Source: Microbispora sp. NBC_01189
Lineage (GTDB): Bacteria > Actinomycetota > Actinomycetes > Streptosporangiales > Streptosporangiaceae
DNA: 64,000 bases
Direction of reading: 5' to 3'
Assembly: GCF_036010665.1 (NCBI RefSeq)
Contig: NZ_CP108581.1
Coordinates: 5,823,501 to 5,887,500, forward strand
In this document: positions 48,079 to 57,647 of the stretch, one piece after another
Position numbering within the stretch: the first letter of the stretch is position 1
Layout: each line of letters begins with the position of its first letter
Program-made: the position numbers and the translations under genes
Notes under the pieces: model-generated
Told to the model about the DNA's origin: nothing
The model's input: only the letters and a program-made list of their open reading frames with translations
Databases searched by the model: none

Positions 48079-49450
48079 CCCGGGCCCCCGCCGCGTCCGG
48101 CGACCTCCGGGTCTCCCGTGATGATGACGACGACGGCGGGGCAGGGGTGACGTGGCGGCGCAGCACGGGGGCCGCCCAGGCGATCGTCCCGACGGCGGTC
48201 ACGGTGAGCAGCCCGCCGGTGAAGATCACGACGCGCGGGCCGTACAGCGTGCCGGTCACACCGTGGAGCACGTTCGCGAGCTGCGGCCCTCCGACCAGCA
48301 CGACGGTGAGCGCGCCCTGGACGCGCCCGCGTACGGAGTCAGCGGTGTGCGTCTGGATGATCGTGGTGCGGAAGGTGCTCAGCACGAAGTTCACCGCGCC
48401 GCCGAGCGCGAGCGCCACCAGCGCGAGCCACAGCTCGCCGGCCAGGCCGACGACCATGACCGTGATCCCCCACGCGACGGCGGCGCCCGCCACGAGAGCG
48501 CCGTGGCGGCGGGCGCGGGTGAACGCGCCCGACAGCAGTCCGGCGGCGAACACCCCGGCGGGATAGGCCGCGTAGAGCAGCCCGGTCTCCGGGCCGCCTC
48601 CGGCCGTGCCGCCGAAGACGTGGCGGGCCAGTTCGGGAAACAGCGCCGACGGCATGCCGAAGACCATGGCCGCGAGGTCAACGGCCAGCACGGAGGCCAC
48701 CAGCCGGTTGCCCGCCAGACACCGGAACCCGGCGAGTGCCCGGCCGATGGCCGATGAGGTACGGCGGCCGTGCTCGTCGCCCGTCCGGTCGGCGGTGGCG
48801 GGCAGCGGCGGCAGCGGCGGCAGCAGGGCGACGGCCCACACCACGGCGAGCAGTGCGAGGGCGTCGAGGAGATACAACGTGCCGAGCCCGAGAACGGGGA
48901 TCAGCACTCCCGCGAGCATCGGCCCCAGGATCGCCCCTCCGTACCGGACCAGCGAGGTGAGGCTGTTGGCCGCGGGCAGCAGTTCGGGCGGGACGAGGCG
49001 GGGCACGGTGGCCCCGGCCGTCGTCAGGACCGCCCCGTACGCCAGCCCCTGGAAGGCCACCGCCACCAGCAGGGCGGGCAGGGAACGGCCGCCGAGGACC
49101 GCCAGGACCCACAGCGCCGTGTACGTCAGCGCCAGGCCGAGGTCGGCGGCGAGCAGTACAGTCCGCCGGTCCAGCACGTCGGCGAGGGCGCCGCTCCACA
49201 CCGCCGCCGTGACCAGTGCGGCGAGCGACACCCCCGCGGCGGCTCCCACGGCCGCCGACGAGCCGGTCATCGTGAACAGGTGCGTCGGCACCGCGACCAC
49301 GCTGAACGACCCGCCCACGGCACAGATCACCGATGCGGCCCACATCCGCCGGAAGGCCGGGACGGCCAGCGGCCGCAGGTCGATCGTGAGGGCCCGTGCC
49401 GAGGCTCTCGCGGAAGGGCGGGACGGGCGCTGCTCCGTCGCGGCGCTCAT
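47945..49450 (-). CDS. MFS exporter
   Basis: A 501-residue major facilitator with about 12 helices, of the EntS/MFS_3 type (AVPAFRRMWAASVICAVGGSF, SGALADVLDRRTVLLAADLG, GRVQGALTVVLVGGPQLANVL). Start ATG 49450 overlaps the MerR-PP2C stop by 4 bp (ATGA), so it is translated from the same message and is probably the regulator's target. After the last helix a Pro/Ser/Arg-rich tail of ~65 residues continues until the first stop at 47945, inside tyrA on the other strand. The tail could be non-functional read-through coding. Confidence 0.86.
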   Translation of the reverse strand: MSAATEQRPSRPSARASARALTIDLRPLAVPAFRRMWAASVICAVGGSFSVVAVPTHLFTMTGSSAAVGAAAGVSLAALVTAAVWSGALADVLDRRTVLLAADLGLALTYTALWVLAVLGGRSLPALLVAVAFQGLAYGAVLTTAGATVPRLVPPELLPAANSLTSLVRYGGAILGPMLAGVLIPVLGLGTLYLLDALALLAVVWAVALLPPLPPLPATADRTGDEHGRRTSSAIGRALAGFRCLAGNRLVASVLAVDLAAMVFGMPSALFPELARHVFGGTAGGGPETGLLYAAYPAGVFAAGLLSGAFTRARRHGALVAGAAVAWGITVMVVGLAGELWLALVALALGGAVNFVLSTFRTTIIQTHTADSVRGRVQGALTVVLVGGPQLANVLHGVTGTLYGPRVVIFTGGLLTVTAVGTIAWAAPVLRRHVTPAPPSSSSSRETRRSPDAAGARVSWRPASRARAGPRTAGPPPPAGRTPPRRRAAGRGRAPAGCPRC

Positions 49451-50706
49451 CGCGCGGTCCCGCCGTCGCCAAGGGCCGCGGGCCCGTCGGCAGCGGTCAC
49501 GGCTGAGGTCTCCGTGGCGGTCACGTCGGCGACCACGCAGGCGACGTTGTCGGGAGCGCCGGCCGCGTACGCCAGGTCGATCAGCTCGTCGACCACCTCG
49601 CGCGGGCCGCCGGGACCGGCGAGCGTCTCGCGCAGCACGCGGTCCGGCACGACGGCCGGCAGCCCGTCCGAGCAGAGCAGATACCGGTCGCCGGGAACGG
49701 CCTCGTGCAGCGACAGGTCGGGGAGGGAGGCCCCCGTGCCGGTCAGCGCGCGCACCAGGAGCGGGCGCCGCGGGTCGGAGACGGCCTCCTCGGGCGTGAG
49801 CCGCCCTTCGCCGACCAGCGACTGCACATACGTGTGGTCCTGGGTGAGCCGGAACAGCCCCCCGTCTCGGAACAGGTACGCCCGGCTGTCGCCGATGTGC
49901 GCAAGGGCGAACCGCGACCCCGCCCACACAAGCGCGGTCAGCGTCGTGACGGTCTCTCCCGACGGCGTCGAGGCGGCGATGTCCCGGATCGCCCGCTCGG
50001 CGCCGCGGACGGCGTCGGCGAGCGCACCGAGCAGGTCCTCGGACAGCTCCTCGGGCAGCTTGCCGGACAGCTCCTCGGGCAGCTTCCCGGGCAGGGCGTC
50101 CGGCACGTCACCGGGCGGGTCGTCGGGCGGGCCGCCGTCATGGGCGGACCGGCTCCGCAGGCGCCTGACCGCCTCGACGGCCGCCGCGGCGGCACGGTCG
50201 CCACCCGGGCCGCGCATCCCGTCGGCCACCGCCAGTACGCGCTCGCCCGCGTACGCGACGTCCTCGTTGCTCGTCCGCACCGGTCCCCGTTCCGACCGGG
50301 CGGCGTAACGGATCTCCGGCATGGTCGTGCTCGTCTCCACGGCATTGTCCCTTCCCGACAGGTGGCCCGACAGGTGGCCCGACAGATGGCCGACGAGGAG
50401 GGTGGCGAGCCGGCCGCGGGCCGCGGACTCGGCCGTGACCTGCCGCCAGTAGGCGGCGACCGCCTCGGCGGCGTCCGGCGCGGGCAGGTCGCACACCTGC
50501 CGGACGCGCGCCAGCGGCATGCCGAGCCGCCGCAGCGAGGCGATCAGGCGGGCCTTCTCCAGCTGGCCGGGACCGTAGTAGCGGTATCCCGACTCGCCGT
50601 CCACCGCGGCCGGCCGCAGCAGCCCACGCTCGTCGTACAGACGCAGCGCCTTGGGCGACAGCCGGGCGGCCCGCGCGAAGGCGCCGATGGTCAGCAGATC
50701 TCCCAC
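49447..50706 (-). CDS. MerR regulator fused to a PP2C-type Ser/Thr protein phosphatase
   Basis: A 419-residue fusion. Residues 1-~75 are a MerR winged HTH (LLTIGAFARAARLSPKALRLYDERGLL); after a repeat linker (GHLSGHLSGHLSG) follows a complete PP2C: RTSNEDVAY, VADGMRGPGG, GDSRAYLF, LLLCSDGL, APDNVACVVADV, with all metal-binding Asp present. A second repeat (GKLPEELS) is inserted in the phosphatase. GTG 50706 has GAGGAGGA upstream. The MFS exporter gene is translationally coupled. It is preceded by a MerR-type promoter, so it likely regulates itself; the phosphatase half may respond to or reverse kinase signals, which is inference. Confidence 0.88.
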   Translation of the reverse strand: MGDLLTIGAFARAARLSPKALRLYDERGLLRPAAVDGESGYRYYGPGQLEKARLIASLRRLGMPLARVRQVCDLPAPDAAEAVAAYWRQVTAESAARGRLATLLVGHLSGHLSGHLSGRDNAVETSTTMPEIRYAARSERGPVRTSNEDVAYAGERVLAVADGMRGPGGDRAAAAAVEAVRRLRSRSAHDGGPPDDPPGDVPDALPGKLPEELSGKLPEELSEDLLGALADAVRGAERAIRDIAASTPSGETVTTLTALVWAGSRFALAHIGDSRAYLFRDGGLFRLTQDHTYVQSLVGEGRLTPEEAVSDPRRPLLVRALTGTGASLPDLSLHEAVPGDRYLLCSDGLPAVVPDRVLRETLAGPGGPREVVDELIDLAYAAGAPDNVACVVADVTATETSAVTAADGPAALGDGGTAR

Positions 50707-50745
50707 CACTCCTCCTCGTCCCGGCCTGCATGGCCGGTGCCGACG

Positions 50746-50776
50746 ATGCTGGGGCTTCACCCAGGGGCAAGGTCAA
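50746..50776 (-). promoter_or_regulatory. MerR-type promoter (19-bp spacer) of the MerR-PP2C/MFS operon
   Basis: On the minus strand TTGACC (50771-50776) is followed by a 19-bp spacer and CAGCAT (50746-50751). The spacer contains a dyad CTTGCCC-CT-GGGTGAAG. An overlong 19-bp spacer with a dyad is the hallmark of MerR-activated promoters. A GC hairpin (50721-50737) falls in the predicted leader. Confidence 0.6.
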
Positions 50777-50880
50777 CACCCACCGGACCGGCGGCGCCTG
50801 CGCCCGGCCGCCGATGCAAGCTTTCCGGCGGTATCCCGGTAGCCTCGGTGACGACGATTCCGAAGGATAAGGAGAGACCG

Positions 50881-51549
50881 GTGTCGGGTCTGGTCGTCGC
50901 GATGGACGGTCCCTCGGGGTCGGGCAAGTCGAGCGCGTCGCGGGGCGTCGCGCGGGCCCTCGGCCTGCGCTACCTCGACACGGGCGCCATGTACCGGGCG
51001 GTCACATGGTGGATGCTCCAGCGGGGCGTGGACCTGGAGGACCCGGCGGCGATCGCCGCGAGGTCGGCCGAGCCCGCGCTGACGATGACCATCGACCCGG
51101 ACGCGCCGGGTGTCGCCGTCGACGGCGTCGCCGTCAACGGGCCGATCCGCGGCACGGAGGTCACCGGCGCGGTGTCGGCCGTGAGCGCGGTGCCCGAGGT
51201 GCGCCGCCGGCTCGTGGACCTGCAGCGGGAGATCATCGCGGGTTCCCTGCCGGACGGGGGGATCGTGGTCGAGGGCCGCGATATCGGCACCGTGGTCGCG
51301 CCGGACGCGCCGGTCAAGATCTACCTCACCGCGAGCGCCGAGGCGCGCGCGCTGCGCCGTACGGCGGAGCTGGAGGGGACGAGCGTGGAGACGCAGCGGG
51401 CCGCGATGGCCCGCCGCGACACTCTCGACTCGACGCGCAAGGCCGACCCGCTGGCGAAGGCCGCGGACGCGGTGGAGCTCGACACCACGCCGCTGGACCT
51501 GGACGAGGTCATCGCCGAGGTGCTCCGGATCGTCAAGGAGCGGGTCTGA
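50881..51549 (+). CDS. cmk: Cytidylate kinase
   Basis: Phosphorylates CMP/dCMP. The 222-residue protein has VVAMDGPSGSGKSSASRGVA (P-loop), LRYLDTGAMYRAVTWWML, VVEGRDIGTVVAPDAPVKIYLTA and the Arg-rich lid (RRDTLDSTRKADPL). GTG is preceded by AAGGAGAG. It is 3 nt from der, a conserved cmk-der pair. Confidence 0.95.
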   Translation: MSGLVVAMDGPSGSGKSSASRGVARALGLRYLDTGAMYRAVTWWMLQRGVDLEDPAAIAARSAEPALTMTIDPDAPGVAVDGVAVNGPIRGTEVTGAVSAVSAVPEVRRRLVDLQREIIAGSLPDGGIVVEGRDIGTVVAPDAPVKIYLTASAEARALRRTAELEGTSVETQRAAMARRDTLDSTRKADPLAKAADAVELDTTPLDLDEVIAEVLRIVKERV

Positions 51550-51552
51550 CGG

Positions 51553-52983
51553 ATGAGGCAGGGTATGGACGTGACGGTGGAGTACGACGAGGACGAGGGC
51601 GGCTGGATCGAGGCCGAGCTCGCCGAGCTGTCCGCCGATGAGGCGGAGCGGGAGCCCGACGCGGGCCCGCTGCCGGTCGTCGCCGTGGTGGGGCGCCCCA
51701 ACGTCGGCAAGTCGACGCTGGTCAACCGCATCATCGGCCGTCGTGAGGCGGTCGTGGAGGACGTGCCGGGGGTGACCCGCGACCGGGTCACCTACGAGGC
51801 CACCTGGCGGGGCAGGCGGTTCACGCTGGTGGACACCGGCGGCTGGGACCCGGACGCGACCGGCATGGCGTTGCGCATCGCCGAGCAGGCGCAGATCGCG
51901 GCCGAGCTGGCCGACGTGATCCTTTTCGTGGTGGACGCGAGCGTCGGGGTCACCGACTCCGACGAGACCGTCGGGGCGGTCCTGCGCCGCTCGGGCAAGC
52001 CGGTCGTGCTGGCCGCCAACAAGGTCGACAACCAGCAGATGGAGCTGGAGTCGACCGGGCTGTGGTCGCTCGGATTGGGCGAGCCGTACCCGGTCTCGGC
52101 CCTGCACGGCCGCGCCAGCGGCGACCTGCTCGACGTGGTGCTCGACGCGCTGCCGGAGACGCCGCCGCAGACGTTCGGCGACCGGCGCGGCCCGCGCCGG
52201 ATCGCGCTGCTCGGCAAGCCCAATGTGGGCAAGTCGTCGCTGCTCAACAAGGTCGCCGGCGAGGAGCGGGTGCTGGTCGACCCGATGGCCGGCACCACCC
52301 GCGACCCGGTGGACGAGCTGGTCGAGCTGGGCGGCCGGACGTACCGGTTCATCGACACCGCCGGCATCCGGCGGCGCGACCGCGAGCTGAAGGGCGCGGA
52401 CTTCTACGCGGCGATGCGCACCCGGGCCGCGCTGGAGCGGGCGGAGGTCGCGGTCGTGCTGATCGACGCCTCCGACGTGCTGACCGAGCAGGACCTGCGG
52501 ATCATCGGCCTGGTCATCGAGTCGGGCCGGGCGATGGTGGTCGCGTTCAACAAGTGGGACCTGGTCGACGAGGACCGGCGTTACTACCTGGAGAAGGAGA
52601 TCGACCGGCAGCTCGTCCGCACGCCCTGGGCGCTGCGGGTGAACATCTCGGCGAAGACCGGCCGTCACGTCGAGAAGCTCACCCCGGCCATCGAGCGGGC
52701 GCTGGAGTCGTGGGGCACGCGGGTGCCGACGGCCCGGCTCAACCAGTTCCTCACCGAGCTGGTGCAGGCCACGCCGCCGCCGGTGCGCGGGGGAAGGCAG
52801 CCGAAGATCCTGTTCGCCACCCAGGCCTCGACCGAGCCGCCGAAGTTCGTGCTGTTCACCTCGGCGTTCCTGGAGGAGACCTACCGCCGCTTCCTCGAGC
52901 GCCGCATCCGGGAGGAGTTCGGCTTCGCCGGCTCCCCGATCGACGTCACGATGAAGATCCGGGAGAAGCGCAAGAAGAAGTAA
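51553..52983 (+). CDS. der: Ribosome biogenesis GTPase Der (EngA)
   Basis: The 476-residue protein has two GTPase domains in tandem ([13 protein letters not shown]...DTGG...NKVD and [13 protein letters not shown]...DTAG...NKWD) and a C-terminal KH-like domain ([32 protein letters not shown]). It acts in 50S subunit maturation. An acidic N-terminal stretch of about 35 residues precedes G1. ATG 51565 (MDVTVEY) is an alternative start. Confidence 0.96.
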   Translation: MRQGMDVTVEYDEDEGGWIEAELAELSADEAEREPDAGPLPVVAVVGRPNVGKSTLVNRIIGRREAVVEDVPGVTRDRVTYEATWRGRRFTLVDTGGWDPDATGMALRIAEQAQIAAELADVILFVVDASVGVTDSDETVGAVLRRSGKPVVLAANKVDNQQMELESTGLWSLGLGEPYPVSALHGRASGDLLDVVLDALPETPPQTFGDRRGPRRIALLGKPNVGKSSLLNKVAGEERVLVDPMAGTTRDPVDELVELGGRTYRFIDTAGIRRRDRELKGADFYAAMRTRAALERAEVAVVLIDASDVLTEQDLRIIGLVIESGRAMVVAFNKWDLVDEDRRYYLEKEIDRQLVRTPWALRVNISAKTGRHVEKLTPAIERALESWGTRVPTARLNQFLTELVQATPPPVRGGRQPKILFATQASTEPPKFVLFTSAFLEETYRRFLERRIREEFGFAGSPIDVTMKIREKRKKK

Positions 52984-53021
52984 CCCCCCGGCCGCATCCC
53001 CGGCGGCCCGGCCGCGGGGGG
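52984..53021 (+). terminator. Hairpin after der
   Basis: CCCCCCGGCCG pairs with CGGCCG(CG)GGGGG, an 11-bp stem with a 2-nt bulge, immediately after the der stop codon. Confidence 0.45.
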
Positions 53022-53099
53022 ATGGTAGGGCAGGCCCTACCCCCGGGACTGCCGCCCACAGGATAGATCATCGGTGCCCGGGTCAATAGCGTTGGGGGC

Positions 53100-54347
53100 A
53101 TGCGCCGACTTCTCTCCCGTCTGGCCGGTGACACGGTCTACGTCCTCATAGGTTTTCCGCTCGCGACGATCACGTTCGTCCTCACCGTGGGCGGCCTGTC
53201 CGCCGGTGCGGGCCTGCTGGTGGTCTGGCTGGGCGTGCCGGTCCTCGCGCTCACCCTCCTCCTGACCAGGGGGATGGGTGACGTCGAACGGTTGCGCATG
53301 CGGCCGGTCCTGGGCCGGGAACTGCCGCGGCCGCGCTATCCGCGCGCACCGGAGGGCGCGGGCATCCTGCGCCGCACGGTCACGCCGCTCGCCGGGGGCC
53401 AGCCCTGGCTCGACGCGCTGCACGCCCTGCTGGCCTTCCCGGTCGCGGTCGCCGCGTTCTGCGTGACCGTCACCTGGTGGGCCGTGTCGATCTCCGGGCT
53501 GACCTACCCCCTGTACGGATGGGTCTTCTCGAACATCCCGGACAACCACCAGCTGCCCGAACTGCTCGGGCTCGGCCGCGGCTACGCCGTGGACAGCGCC
53601 TTCTATCTGGGCCTGGGCGCCCTGTTCGCGCTCACGCTCTACCCGGTCGTCCGGTCCTGTGCGCTGATCCAGGCGTCGCTCGGCCGGGCGCTGCTGACCG
53701 GCGTCGCCGAGCTGCAGGAGCGCATCGAGGACCTGACCGAGGGCCGCAATGCCGCCGCCCACGCGGAGGCGGACGCGCTGCGCCGCCTGGAGCGGGACAT
53801 TCACGACGGTCCCCAGCAGCGCCTGGTCCACCTGGCCATGGAGCTGTCGCGGGCGCAGCGAGAGCTGAAGCGGGACGCGACCGCCGCGCACGAGACGATC
53901 GGCAAGGCCATCGGCGCCACCCGGGAGACGCTCGACGAGCTGCGGGCGCTGTCCCGCGGCATCGCCCCGCCGATCCTCGCCGACCGCGGTCTCGCCCCCG
54001 CGCTCGCCGCCCTCGCCGGACGCTGCACGGTGCCGGTGGAGCTGGACGTCCAGACGACCGAGCGGTATCCCGCCCTGATCGAGAACACGGTCTACTTCGT
54101 CACCGCCGAGGCCCTGACCAACGTGGCCAAACACAGCCGGGCGGCGTCCTGCATGGTCGGGCTGACCCGGATCGGGGACGTCCTGCTGCTCACGATCGGG
54201 GATGATGGGGTCGGCGGCGCTCACGTCGCCAAGGGACATGGCCTGTCCGGCCTGGCCGACCGCCTGCGGGCGGTCGACGGCGAGCTGACGGTGCGCTCGC
54301 CCGCCGGAGGGCCGACCTCGATCACGGCGGAGGTTCCGTGCGCGTAG
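53100..54347 (+). CDS. Two-component sensor histidine kinase (HisKA_3 type)
   Basis: The 415-residue protein has four N-terminal membrane helices in two pairs (residues about 13-55 and 105-190) forming an intramembrane sensor-type module, then the dimerisation helix with phosphoacceptor His235 (RRLERDIHDGPQQRLV), and an ATPase domain with TAEALTNVAKHSRA (N box) and IGDDGVGG, GHGLSGLADRL (G boxes). It phosphorylates the response regulator encoded next, whose gene overlaps by 10 bp. The signal is unknown. Confidence 0.92.
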   Translation: MRRLLSRLAGDTVYVLIGFPLATITFVLTVGGLSAGAGLLVVWLGVPVLALTLLLTRGMGDVERLRMRPVLGRELPRPRYPRAPEGAGILRRTVTPLAGGQPWLDALHALLAFPVAVAAFCVTVTWWAVSISGLTYPLYGWVFSNIPDNHQLPELLGLGRGYAVDSAFYLGLGALFALTLYPVVRSCALIQASLGRALLTGVAELQERIEDLTEGRNAAAHAEADALRRLERDIHDGPQQRLVHLAMELSRAQRELKRDATAAHETIGKAIGATRETLDELRALSRGIAPPILADRGLAPALAALAGRCTVPVELDVQTTERYPALIENTVYFVTAEALTNVAKHSRAASCMVGLTRIGDVLLLTIGDDGVGGAHVAKGHGLSGLADRLRAVDGELTVRSPAGGPTSITAEVPCA

Positions 54348-54985
54348 TGGTGGCCGACGACGCCGTCCTCATCAGGGAGGGGCTCATCCGCCTGCTGGAG
54401 GAGTTCGGCTGCGAGGTCGTCGAGACGGCCGGAACGGGGGAGGGGCTGGTCGAGGCCGTCGTCGCCCACCGGCCGGACGTCTCGGTGGTGGACGTCCGGA
54501 TGCCGCCGTCGTTCACCGACGAGGGCCTGCGGGCCGCGGTCGAGGCGCGGGAGAAGGTGCCGGGCGCGCCGGTGCTGATCCTGTCGCAGTACGTCGAGGT
54601 GTCGTACGCCGACGACCTGCTGGCCGACGCGCGGGGAGCGGTCGGCTACCTGCTGAAGGATCGGGTGGTGGACGTCGAGGAGTTCATGGACGGGCTGCGC
54701 CGGGTCGCCGCCGGGGGGACGGTCTTCGACCCGCAGGTCGTCGCCCAGCTGATGGTGCGGCGGCGCCGGGACGACCCGCTGGCCTCGCTGACGCCGCGCG
54801 AGCGGGAGGTCCTCGGACTGATGGCCGAGGGCAGGTCGAACCCCGCGATCGCCCGCCGTCTCGTCGTCACCGAGGGCGCGGTGGAAAAGCACATCCGCGG
54901 CATCTTCGCCAAGCTCGGCCTGCACGCCGAGGACGGCGACCAGCACCGCCGCGTCCTGGCGGTGCTGGCCTACCTGCGGTCCTGA
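54338..54985 (+). CDS. LuxR/NarL family response regulator
   Basis: The 215-residue protein has a receiver domain (VVVADDAVLIREG, phosphoacceptor Asp52 in VVDVRMPP, Lys in YLLKDRV) and a C-terminal LuxR-type HTH (LTPREREVLGLMAEGRSNPAIARRL). GTG start lies within the kinase gene, so kinase and regulator are coupled. Its targets are not evident; the multicopper oxidase group beyond the next hairpin is on the other strand. Confidence 0.94.
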   Translation: MRVVVADDAVLIREGLIRLLEEFGCEVVETAGTGEGLVEAVVAHRPDVSVVDVRMPPSFTDEGLRAAVEAREKVPGAPVLILSQYVEVSYADDLLADARGAVGYLLKDRVVDVEEFMDGLRRVAAGGTVFDPQVVAQLMVRRRRDDPLASLTPREREVLGLMAEGRSNPAIARRLVVTEGAVEKHIRGIFAKLGLHAEDGDQHRRVLAVLAYLRS

Positions 54986-54992
54986 CGGCACG

Positions 54993-55016
54993 CCGCCCGG
55001 GCCGCCGCCCGGGCGG
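54993..55016. terminator. Hairpin between the response regulator and the multicopper oxidase gene
   Basis: CCGCCCGGGC-CGCC-GCCCGGGCGG forms a perfect 10-bp stem with 4-nt loop between two convergent genes and can serve both. Confidence 0.6.
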
Positions 55017-55081
55017 GTCGAGGACCCGGCGCGGGGTGAGGGCGCGCGGGGTCGGGCGGCACGGGGTCGGGCGGGCGGGAG

Positions 55082-57109
55082 TCAGGCCGGGTGGTTGCCG
55101 TTCGTCATGTCGTACGGTGTGGTGACCCCCTCGTACGCGAGATGGAACTCCATCCCCTGCGCGGCGTGCGCGAGATCGTGACAGTGGGACATCCACACGC
55201 CGGGGTTGTCCGCCACGAGGGCGACCTCCCAGACCTCGCCGGGGGCGACGTCGAAGGTGTCCATCGGCAGCCCGGTCGCCGGCACGCCGTTCCGGGACAG
55301 GATCCGCACGTGATGGCCGTGCGGATGCATCGGGTGGGTGTCCGTGCCCCGGTTCACCACCCGGATCCTGACGGTCTCCCCCTGCCGGACGACCGGCGTG
55401 GGGATGTTCGGCCACGCCTTGCCGTTCACCGTCTGGGCGAGTCTCGGCAGGCCGCCGGAGACGGCGAGCGTCTTGTCCAGCACCCAGGTCGTCTCCCGGT
55501 CGAACCGGTCGAACCGGGCGGGCAGGGCGGCGGGCGTGCCGTACCGGGTGATGTCCACGACCGGCCCGGCCGCGGGCGGAGGCGTCGCCGGTCCGTTGAC
55601 CAGCAGCGCGGGCCGGTTTCCCGCCGTCAGCAGCACCGGCCCGGAGGGCACGGTGAAGGTGAGGTCGTAGCGCCCGCCCGCCGCGAGGTGCAGGCGCGCG
55701 CCGTCGAGGTCCGTCGCCCCCGGCACGTCCCCGCCGTCCACCGCCGCGATCCGGTACGGCGCGCCGCTCAGGCCGAGGACCACGGGCTGGGTGTCGGTGT
55801 TCACCACCCGCAGTCGCGTACGGGCGCCGGGCGGAAGCGGGAGATGGGTAAGCAGGTCGGACGGCGCGGCGCCGTCCACCGACAGCGTCGGGCGCGAGCC
55901 GAAGGTGTGCAGCGCGAGCACGTGGTCCTCGCTCTCCGGCACGGGGGTCGCCGGGTCGACGACCAGCAGGCCGAACAGCCCGCGCGGCACGGCGACGCTG
56001 GAGTTCTGGTGGCTGTGGTACCAGTACGTGCCGGCGTCCTCGGCGCGGAACCGGTAGACGTGGGTCTGGCCGGGCCAGACCGCGTCCTGGGTCACGCCGG
56101 GCACGCCGTCCTCGGCGGCCGGTACGTCGTACCCGTGCCAGTGGATCGTGACGCCCTGCCCGGTGCCCGCCTGTTCGGCGCTTTCCCGCACCGGCAGCCG
56201 GTTGCGCAGGACGACCTCGACCAGGTCGCCCTGCCGCACCCGCAGCACCGGCCCGGGCACCTGCCCGTTGAACGACCACGCCTCGGCGGCGCCGCCGGAC
56301 GGCAGCCGTACGGTGGCGGGCTGGGCGGTGAGCGTGAAGCGGCGGATCCGCTCCCTGGCCCCGGCCGGGCCGCCCGCCGCGGCGGGGGCGGGGCCGCGCA
56401 GCAGGTCGACGGAGACACCGCGCCCGCCCGCGTCGTGCCCGCCCGCGTCGTGCTCGGAGTGGAGGTGGCCGCTCGGCCACCCGCCGCCGATCGTGAGGGC
56501 GAGCGCGAGGGCGAGCACGCAGGTTCCCGCCGCCTGCCAGGCGTGCCGGGGAGAGCGGGCCGGGCCGAGCAGCCGCCACGTCGCGGCGGACGCCACGGCG
56601 AACAGCGCGAGCACCGCCGCCGCGCCTCCGGCCGTGACCGGATAGGAGATCACGACCGCGCAGGCGATCCCGGCCACCGCGCCGTACGCCGTCACCAGCA
56701 GGGGGAACGCGACGATCCGGGCCGAGCCGGCCGGGATGCCGGCCGGGATGTCTGCCGGGATGCCGGCCGGGAAGTCACTCGGGGAGCCGGTCGCCGTGCC
56801 GCGCAGCAGGCGGGGCAGGCTGACGGCGGCCGACACGAGCGCGGGCACGACGACCAGGGGCAGCGCCAGGGTGACCTTCTCGGCCACGAACCACCAGCCC
56901 GCTCCGGCCAGGCCGGCGGTGACGGCGACCCGGAGCGCGGTCACGACGATCGCCGCGGCGCACGACGCCGCGGCGATCAGGCGGGTCCGCCGCCCGGCCG
57001 CGGCGGGCTGCCGCAGGCCGGTCAGGGCGAACCCGGCGGTCGCGGCCCAGGCGGCCGCGACCAGGACGAAGAGGATCTGATCGAGAGCGATCAGCCGAGC
57101 GGTGGTCAC
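55082..57109 (-). CDS. Multicopper oxidase with N-terminal membrane domain
   Basis: A 675-residue protein. Residues 1-~190 hold five or six membrane helices (ILFVLVAAAWAATAGFAL, LLVTAYGAVAGIACAVVISY and others). From about 235 a three-cupredoxin oxidase follows with TIHWHGYDVP, YWYHSHQNS, HPMHPHGHHV and MSHCHDLAHAAQGMEFHL, i.e. all type 1, 2 and 3 copper ligands. It should oxidise metal ions or phenolics outside the cell, tethered by its own membrane module. Start GTG overlaps the stop of the upstream gene by 4 bp. A 12-bp repeat encodes a GIPADIPAGIPAG linker. Confidence 0.88.
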   Translation of the reverse strand: MTTARLIALDQILFVLVAAAWAATAGFALTGLRQPAAAGRRTRLIAAASCAAAIVVTALRVAVTAGLAGAGWWFVAEKVTLALPLVVVPALVSAAVSLPRLLRGTATGSPSDFPAGIPADIPAGIPAGSARIVAFPLLVTAYGAVAGIACAVVISYPVTAGGAAAVLALFAVASAATWRLLGPARSPRHAWQAAGTCVLALALALTIGGGWPSGHLHSEHDAGGHDAGGRGVSVDLLRGPAPAAAGGPAGARERIRRFTLTAQPATVRLPSGGAAEAWSFNGQVPGPVLRVRQGDLVEVVLRNRLPVRESAEQAGTGQGVTIHWHGYDVPAAEDGVPGVTQDAVWPGQTHVYRFRAEDAGTYWYHSHQNSSVAVPRGLFGLLVVDPATPVPESEDHVLALHTFGSRPTLSVDGAAPSDLLTHLPLPPGARTRLRVVNTDTQPVVLGLSGAPYRIAAVDGGDVPGATDLDGARLHLAAGGRYDLTFTVPSGPVLLTAGNRPALLVNGPATPPPAAGPVVDITRYGTPAALPARFDRFDRETTWVLDKTLAVSGGLPRLAQTVNGKAWPNIPTPVVRQGETVRIRVVNRGTDTHPMHPHGHHVRILSRNGVPATGLPMDTFDVAPGEVWEVALVADNPGVWMSHCHDLAHAAQGMEFHLAYEGVTTPYDMTNGNHPA
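56725..56775. repeat. 12-bp tandem repeat in the multicopper oxidase gene
   Basis: Four imperfect copies of GCCGGCCGGGAT encode the FPAGIPADIPAGIPAGS loop between membrane helices. Confidence 0.65.
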
Positions 57110-57558
57110 GCCGCGGCGTGCGCCGGGACCGCGGCGGTGCTCTTCGTGAGGGCGTGGGCCCGCCGCACGAGGACGACGGCGGCGGCGAGGATCGCCACGC
57201 CGTCGAGGGCGTGGAAGCCCAGGACGAACAGGCCGGCGGTCGTCGTGGCGGTCTCCGACGCCCCGGCGAGCTCGGCCAGCGGGAAGATCACGAACAACTG
57301 CACGGCCACCAGCACGAACGGAACGATCGCCAGGCCCGCCGTCCGGCCGCCCGCGCGGGCGGCGAGGGCCGCGATCGCGGTCACCAGCGAGACGAGCGGG
57401 ATGACCATCGTGCCGTTCATGGCGTGGTAGCCGATGGCGGCGCCCGGGTCGCCCGGCGCCGGATACGGCCGCTCGAACGCGCCGAACGTGGCGAGGTAGA
57501 ACTGGGCGAGCACGGCGACGAGTTGCACGACGGCGAGACCGAAGAACACCTTGCGCAT
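57106..57558 (-). CDS. Small four-helix membrane protein (DUF6220-like), partner of the multicopper oxidase
   Basis: The 150-residue protein has four hydrophobic helices (VFFGLAVVQLVAVLAQFYLA, MVIPLVSLVTAIAALAA, GLAIVPFVLVAVQLFVIFPL, GVAILAAAVVLVRRA) with conserved-looking His in GYHAMNG and GFHALDG that could bind heme or metal. Nearest pattern is DUF6220; I am not certain. ATG follows AGGAGG at 8 nt. It overlaps the oxidase gene by 4 bp, so the two probably form one electron-transfer or metal-handling unit. Confidence 0.75.
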   Translation of the reverse strand: MRKVFFGLAVVQLVAVLAQFYLATFGAFERPYPAPGDPGAAIGYHAMNGTMVIPLVSLVTAIAALAARAGGRTAGLAIVPFVLVAVQLFVIFPLAELAGASETATTTAGLFVLGFHALDGVAILAAAVVLVRRAHALTKSTAAVPAHAAA

Positions 57559-57647
57559 TGTGGGGCCTCCTGTGAGGTACGGGCGGAGCCCCGAGGGTTC
57601 TGCGGGGCGGCGAGCGCCGGAAAGGTACGCGGCCATGGTGGACCCGT

